Below, one piece after another: positions 59,799-64,000 of a DNA stretch of 64,000 nucleotides. The DNA lies in NCBI GenBank assembly GCA_963930655.1, contig OZ005608.1:20547271-20611270 (forward strand), given 5' to 3'. Positions within the stretch are counted from its first letter, which is position 1, and each line of letters opens with the position of its first letter. The notes below the pieces were generated by a model that made no database searches, was not told where the DNA came from, and saw nothing but the letters and a program-made list of their open reading frames with translations. This stretch comes from Myrica gale (taxonomy: Eukaryota > Streptophyta > Magnoliopsida > Fagales > Myricaceae). The position numbers and the translations under genes are program-made.

Positions 59799-62700
59799 TC
59801 CATTTTATCCTGTTGGAATTATGTTTCTTAATATTTTTCTTTTTTATGTAATGGCTGACGTCGTACGCTTGGTAATTAGTGATTGATAAGTGTTTAATTT
59901 TACATCTAATAAAAGGCTGTGCATTTTTATTTTAATCACTTAGATTATTGGTCCATTTTACAATTACTTAAAAACTATGGGTTAGATAGCTCAACAGTTA
60001 GCTATAAGCTATATATATATAGCATGTTAGCTAGAGGTTTATTAATTAAATAAACAAATTAATGATGGACAAGGGATCCAGTTGTCCTAACGTGCTTTTC
60101 AAGTGGACATTCAGTACGAGCTGATGGTGCTTAAAAGTCGTTGGATTTTGCACTGTGGGACTTTTTGATATACTATTATATTATGTATATGCAGTATATA
60201 AATTAGTTTAATAATATGGTGACCAGCAAGATCCTCTCGTCTTATTAACCAGCTGGCTAGCTGGAGCCTGGGAAAGATCGAGAACCGGAGACAGACAAAA
60301 AGGTCCCATCTTCTTCTGGTAGCAATCGACATCAGCTTGCCTTTTTTGTCTGACAAAATCGTTTTGATCTGTACATGTTGCGAGCGAGCAGCCATTATAG
60401 GCATGGCCAGGGCAAACTCTTATCATGTTGCATAAACTTATGACCCTGAAAGACCATGGAAAATACCAAGCCAATTTGCACAATTGGGAGATCGATTGGA
60501 TATATATCGATCTCTATCTGCAATAAAGATCATCCTGTCAATTCCAGTCAAGAGGACAAAATATAGGATCAATTCCTTCACTATTACTAATTATTAAAGT
60601 GAACATTACGCATTGAGTAGATGCAAAGTAAGGAGTCAAAGCAGTACATTGACCGGAACTGGAATCATATATTCAATGTGCTCGATCGCCAAAAACTTGC
60701 TGCTCTCTTTACCAGATGCTATTTATTGTCGGGTGGACGTGCAATAGTACTACTGATTTTGACATTTGATTTTGATTAGTCCCAATTATATCAGAAACAC
60801 GACCGAGCAGAAGAAGTGCGCGCAAAGAGATGCATGAAATCGTCTGATACAATGTTCGTGTAAATATTACATCATAGCTCTTTTCCATCACTTATGGTCT
60901 TGTTTCTGAGAATGTTTCGGCCCCTTCTTTGCTTGTAATATCTCCAAACATTAGGAGAATAAAAAAAATATGAAACATCGTGTTAACCAAATATACATGC
61001 ATGCATCAGTCAGTGAAGATTTACAACCACTGCGAAATAGACAGATCATTATAAGGTACTTCTGCAGTTTTAGTAGCCATGCACAGTGAATGATATGTCT
61101 TATACGATCAGTACAAATAAACATGATCCATTAATATTGATTGGAGCTCGCGCGTAGGACCATGATATGAGCTCTCAATATATATCCACGCACGAGTCTA
61201 ATTCCCAAATCTACATATGCAAGGAGCCGCGTCTGTCAAAATATGAATCCTATACCATGGGCCATAAACCAAAACCAGGGTCAGCCCCCGTTTGTGGAAA
61301 ACCACTTGGAGAATAAAGAAAGAAAGAAACCAAGGGATGGATCTGTACGTTCCTAAGTTATTGCAACTTGTAGCTGCAGCCTGTTGGTATCGGATAAGTT
61401 TCAAGTTTTTGACCCAAATAGGGTCGTCCATACATGTGAGTACCATAATCACCCCCTTGCCCGATATTGGCCTTCTTCGTATATTAAACAATGCATACCT
61501 GCTTTTGGCATTTTACTAAGGTATCCGACGCCCTCTTTATGGCCTCGCTTACTATATTCCTTCTCCTTGGATGAGACAACATGGGATATTGGGATGGGGA
61601 TGATCAAGAGAACCAAATACAAAATATATATATATATATATATCAACGTCACCTACCCCGCAAGTCTACCATCTGTTATGGTGCTTTTCAGCTTTCTGGG
61701 GTGGAAACCACTCCCAATCTTTCTTTCTTTTTTTGCTAAGGAAACCACTCCCAATCAAAACCACTTTTCGATGATGTTTGTAGCTAGCTCTCAAACCCTC
61801 AAGTGCTTGCAGCTGAAACATCTTCATTCTATTACATAACATAGTATTAAAAAATTAAACCCATAAAATCAGCTTCTGTACAATTCTCTGACTTTACAGC
61901 CAAGGCGTGGCTTTGATCTGAAAGTGTTCCATGGCAGTACTCAACTAATGTATTATTCAATCAGCAAAAAAAAAACAAATGTATTATTCTATATATATGA
62001 AGACAAATAGATCTTTTTTTTCTTAGCACGAAGACAAATAGATCACTCCCACATAATAATGCATATTCAAAAGGCAGTACTGTGCGTAGAGCTATCATGT
62101 GGCCCCCATCTATCATAATCTAAGAGTTTATAAACATGCCTTGAAGTACTTTAAACTAATAGTTGAAGTGCTAACCCATGCAGCTCCATCTAGACACGTG
62201 CTTCCATTTGATTTGGAGTACACATGCACGTACGCGTATATAGACAATGTAGAAGGAATTTCATGAATGTTTTCAATTAATACTTAAGCTAATTCCCATA
62301 AACAATTTACATGGAGTGGCATTCAACGAAGCATCCATGCTCGAAGGTTCATATATATATAATTAATTCTAATCTAACAAGTCAAAACCAGACAAAGCCA
62401 GTTGGATTTGGTGCTTCACACTGGTTTCTTAATTAATCATGCATCCAAAGAAAATAAAAAGAATATATATATATATTTTAATGAAATGCCTTTTTTTTCA
62501 ATATTAATTTATTAAGGAACGAACATTTGATTGGGAGTCACGATTGACCCGAAAACAAAGTCGACGAATGGGTCAGGTTTGACTATATATATAGGGTCTA
62601 TCGATTCAAAATTTGAAGGTAAACAAAAAAAAAATTAAGCATCTCTCTGTATTTTGACTGTAAATTAATTTCTCATTAGAGCCTGCATTAATATTAATTG

Positions 62701-64000
62701 CTGAGGAATTACATGCTATGCTAGCCAATCACTGGCCTGGTGGAGAGGTCTTGAGGGAACAGTATTCCATTAATTTGTATATACTATATATATGTACGTA
62801 TCTATAACTTTGGAAATTGAGGAATATGAGGAGCCTAGTATCAAGTGCAATTGTATTGGATCCCCAGTAAGTTGCCTTGAAGTTGCTGTATACAATAAGA
62901 TATTTGCTCAATTTTTATGATTTCCAGGTTCTTATGCATTTTTAACCAATTAATAATTAAGAACATGCAGCACTTTATGTATTATCCTGTAAAAATTTGA
63001 CCCATCTACGTACTATATATTTAACTTGGAACAAAGTGGAATAATTAAGCGAATGATAATTAATGATCTTAATTAACTTAATTTCTGATCCCAAAGTAAA
63101 AAGTTGCGAAACGTACGTGACTCCAACTTTCTAATATGGGTCGAGAACAAGTAAGCATGTTCGCTAGGATCTAGAGTGAAAAAAATAATTCTAAAACTAA
63201 CAAACATTGATCATGAGTAAATTAATCAAATACTTGAATTTTAAATTCTATATAATATAAAAAAATTAGAAAATAAGGATCTACGCGGTTTGGCCACAGA
63301 AATCATTAATGGCAGTTCCCCATATGAGAACCAAGAACAAGTGGGGAGGAATCGAATATCTCCATCTGTGTGCCAGTTCCTTTTAACAAGTAATATTAGA
63401 GATCGACGTAAGACTTTGGACTTTTCGTGTGCGTAATTGGTTGTCAGAAATTCAACCCGGCAAGAAGATTCTAAAAGAAGGGTACTACGTATTTCCTCTA
63501 TGAGAAAGAGAGAGATCAGAGAACTCGTGCACTCTGCAGCAAAATTGGAAGTCTAGCTACTGATCTGTTAAACCACGTACATGATTCATTCACGACTCAC
63601 GTACGTACATTATAAAAATGAAGGTCAAAAACATATATAAATCTTGTCCGTGCGTAAAGTTGTAAACTATATGTTGAAGTCTAATTCAATACATGGTATC
63701 CATGATGAGGTAGGGTTAATTAATCAATAAACAAAAAATAATAAAAATTTGTTGACATTTTTTTAAAATTATATATATCTCCCTGTAAATTTGCGTATAT
63801 TTGTAAAACAAGTATGTGATTTAATATCTTATGTTGGTATAAGAATAGCAAATACGAAAAATATCTATATATATAATGTTATTATTCATAGGAGATGGGG
63901 TAAAAAAGGATAATTAAGGACAATATAATCCATTTGATAGTTTTAAATACGAAATCAAAATATACTGCATAATTCAATGTCCAAAAGGTATTTTATCACG

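Larger units (their letters stand above)
57764..64000. other. AT-rich spacer to the window end, no gene recognised
   Basis: Only short, unconserved frames are present. The stretch includes an internally duplicated segment (57898-58060), a perfect hairpin (59768-59798), a weak MITE-like pair of ends (59303-59464, GGGGATGTTCGG and GAGCGTGTCCC) and AT runs near 58218 and 61622. No tRNA, rRNA or microRNA precursor could be supported. Confidence 0.45.

Noticed and set aside
1-64000. CRISPR array, operon or prokaryotic-type system
   Set aside because: The window is eukaryotic: spliced genes, LINEs and hAT elements. No regularly spaced direct repeats of CRISPR type were seen.

Overview
This window looks like a piece of nuclear genome from a eudicot plant. 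The evidence is spliced genes with GT-AG introns and plant-type proteins: an AP-4 epsilon adaptin, a plant-like NNF1 kinetochore subunit and a CYP707A abscisic-acid 8'-hydroxylase. The spacers are AT-rich and hold plant L1-type LINEs, hAT transposons, MITE-like foldbacks and a short solo LTR. I cannot name the species. A woody rosid would fit the repeat content, but that is inference.

Layout. Positions 1-3287 are upstream sequence with a nested pair of MITE-like elements (1017-1748, holding 1123-1621) and another small element at about 1882-2040. Positions 3288-20699 (+) hold an 11-exon AP-4 complex epsilon gene, reconstructed to 981 codons with every splice junction in phase. Its introns carry a decayed LINE with endonuclease and reverse transcriptase (intron 2), a second LINE-like element that has an ORF1 but no ORF2 (intron 8), a 199-bp solo LTR with a perfect 5-bp duplication (intron 8) and smaller fragments. 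Positions 22041-27819 (+) hold an 8-exon gene of 187 codons that I read as NNF1, a MIS12-complex kinetochore subunit. Two of its introns carry foldback elements. Positions 27820-36331 are a spacer without a recognisable gene. Positions 36332-38495 (-) hold a 7-exon CYP707A gene of 473 codons, complete and with all P450 signature motifs. Its promoter has a TATA box, a GA microsatellite and an ACGTGTC-type ABA-response element.

From about 38900 to 64000 I find no intact cellular gene. This part holds foldback elements (40777-41179 and 47675-47846), possible tRNA-derived SINE pieces, a purine tract, a possible LTR remnant and a nested hAT pair. In that pair a 4.3-kb hAT element (52825-57154, 8-bp target duplication GTAGGAGA) sits inside the N-terminal coding region of an older hAT transposase pseudogene on the opposite strand (about 51555-57237).

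The three cellular genes serve unrelated processes: post-Golgi vesicle sorting, chromosome segregation and ABA catabolism. There is no sign that they form a cluster. The most notable material is the transposon archaeology: an ORF2-less LINE with an exact target-site duplication, hAT-in-hAT and MITE-in-MITE nesting, and several hairpin-forming repeats inside or near genes. I saw no evidence for a new multi-gene system, CRISPR array or intact RNA gene.
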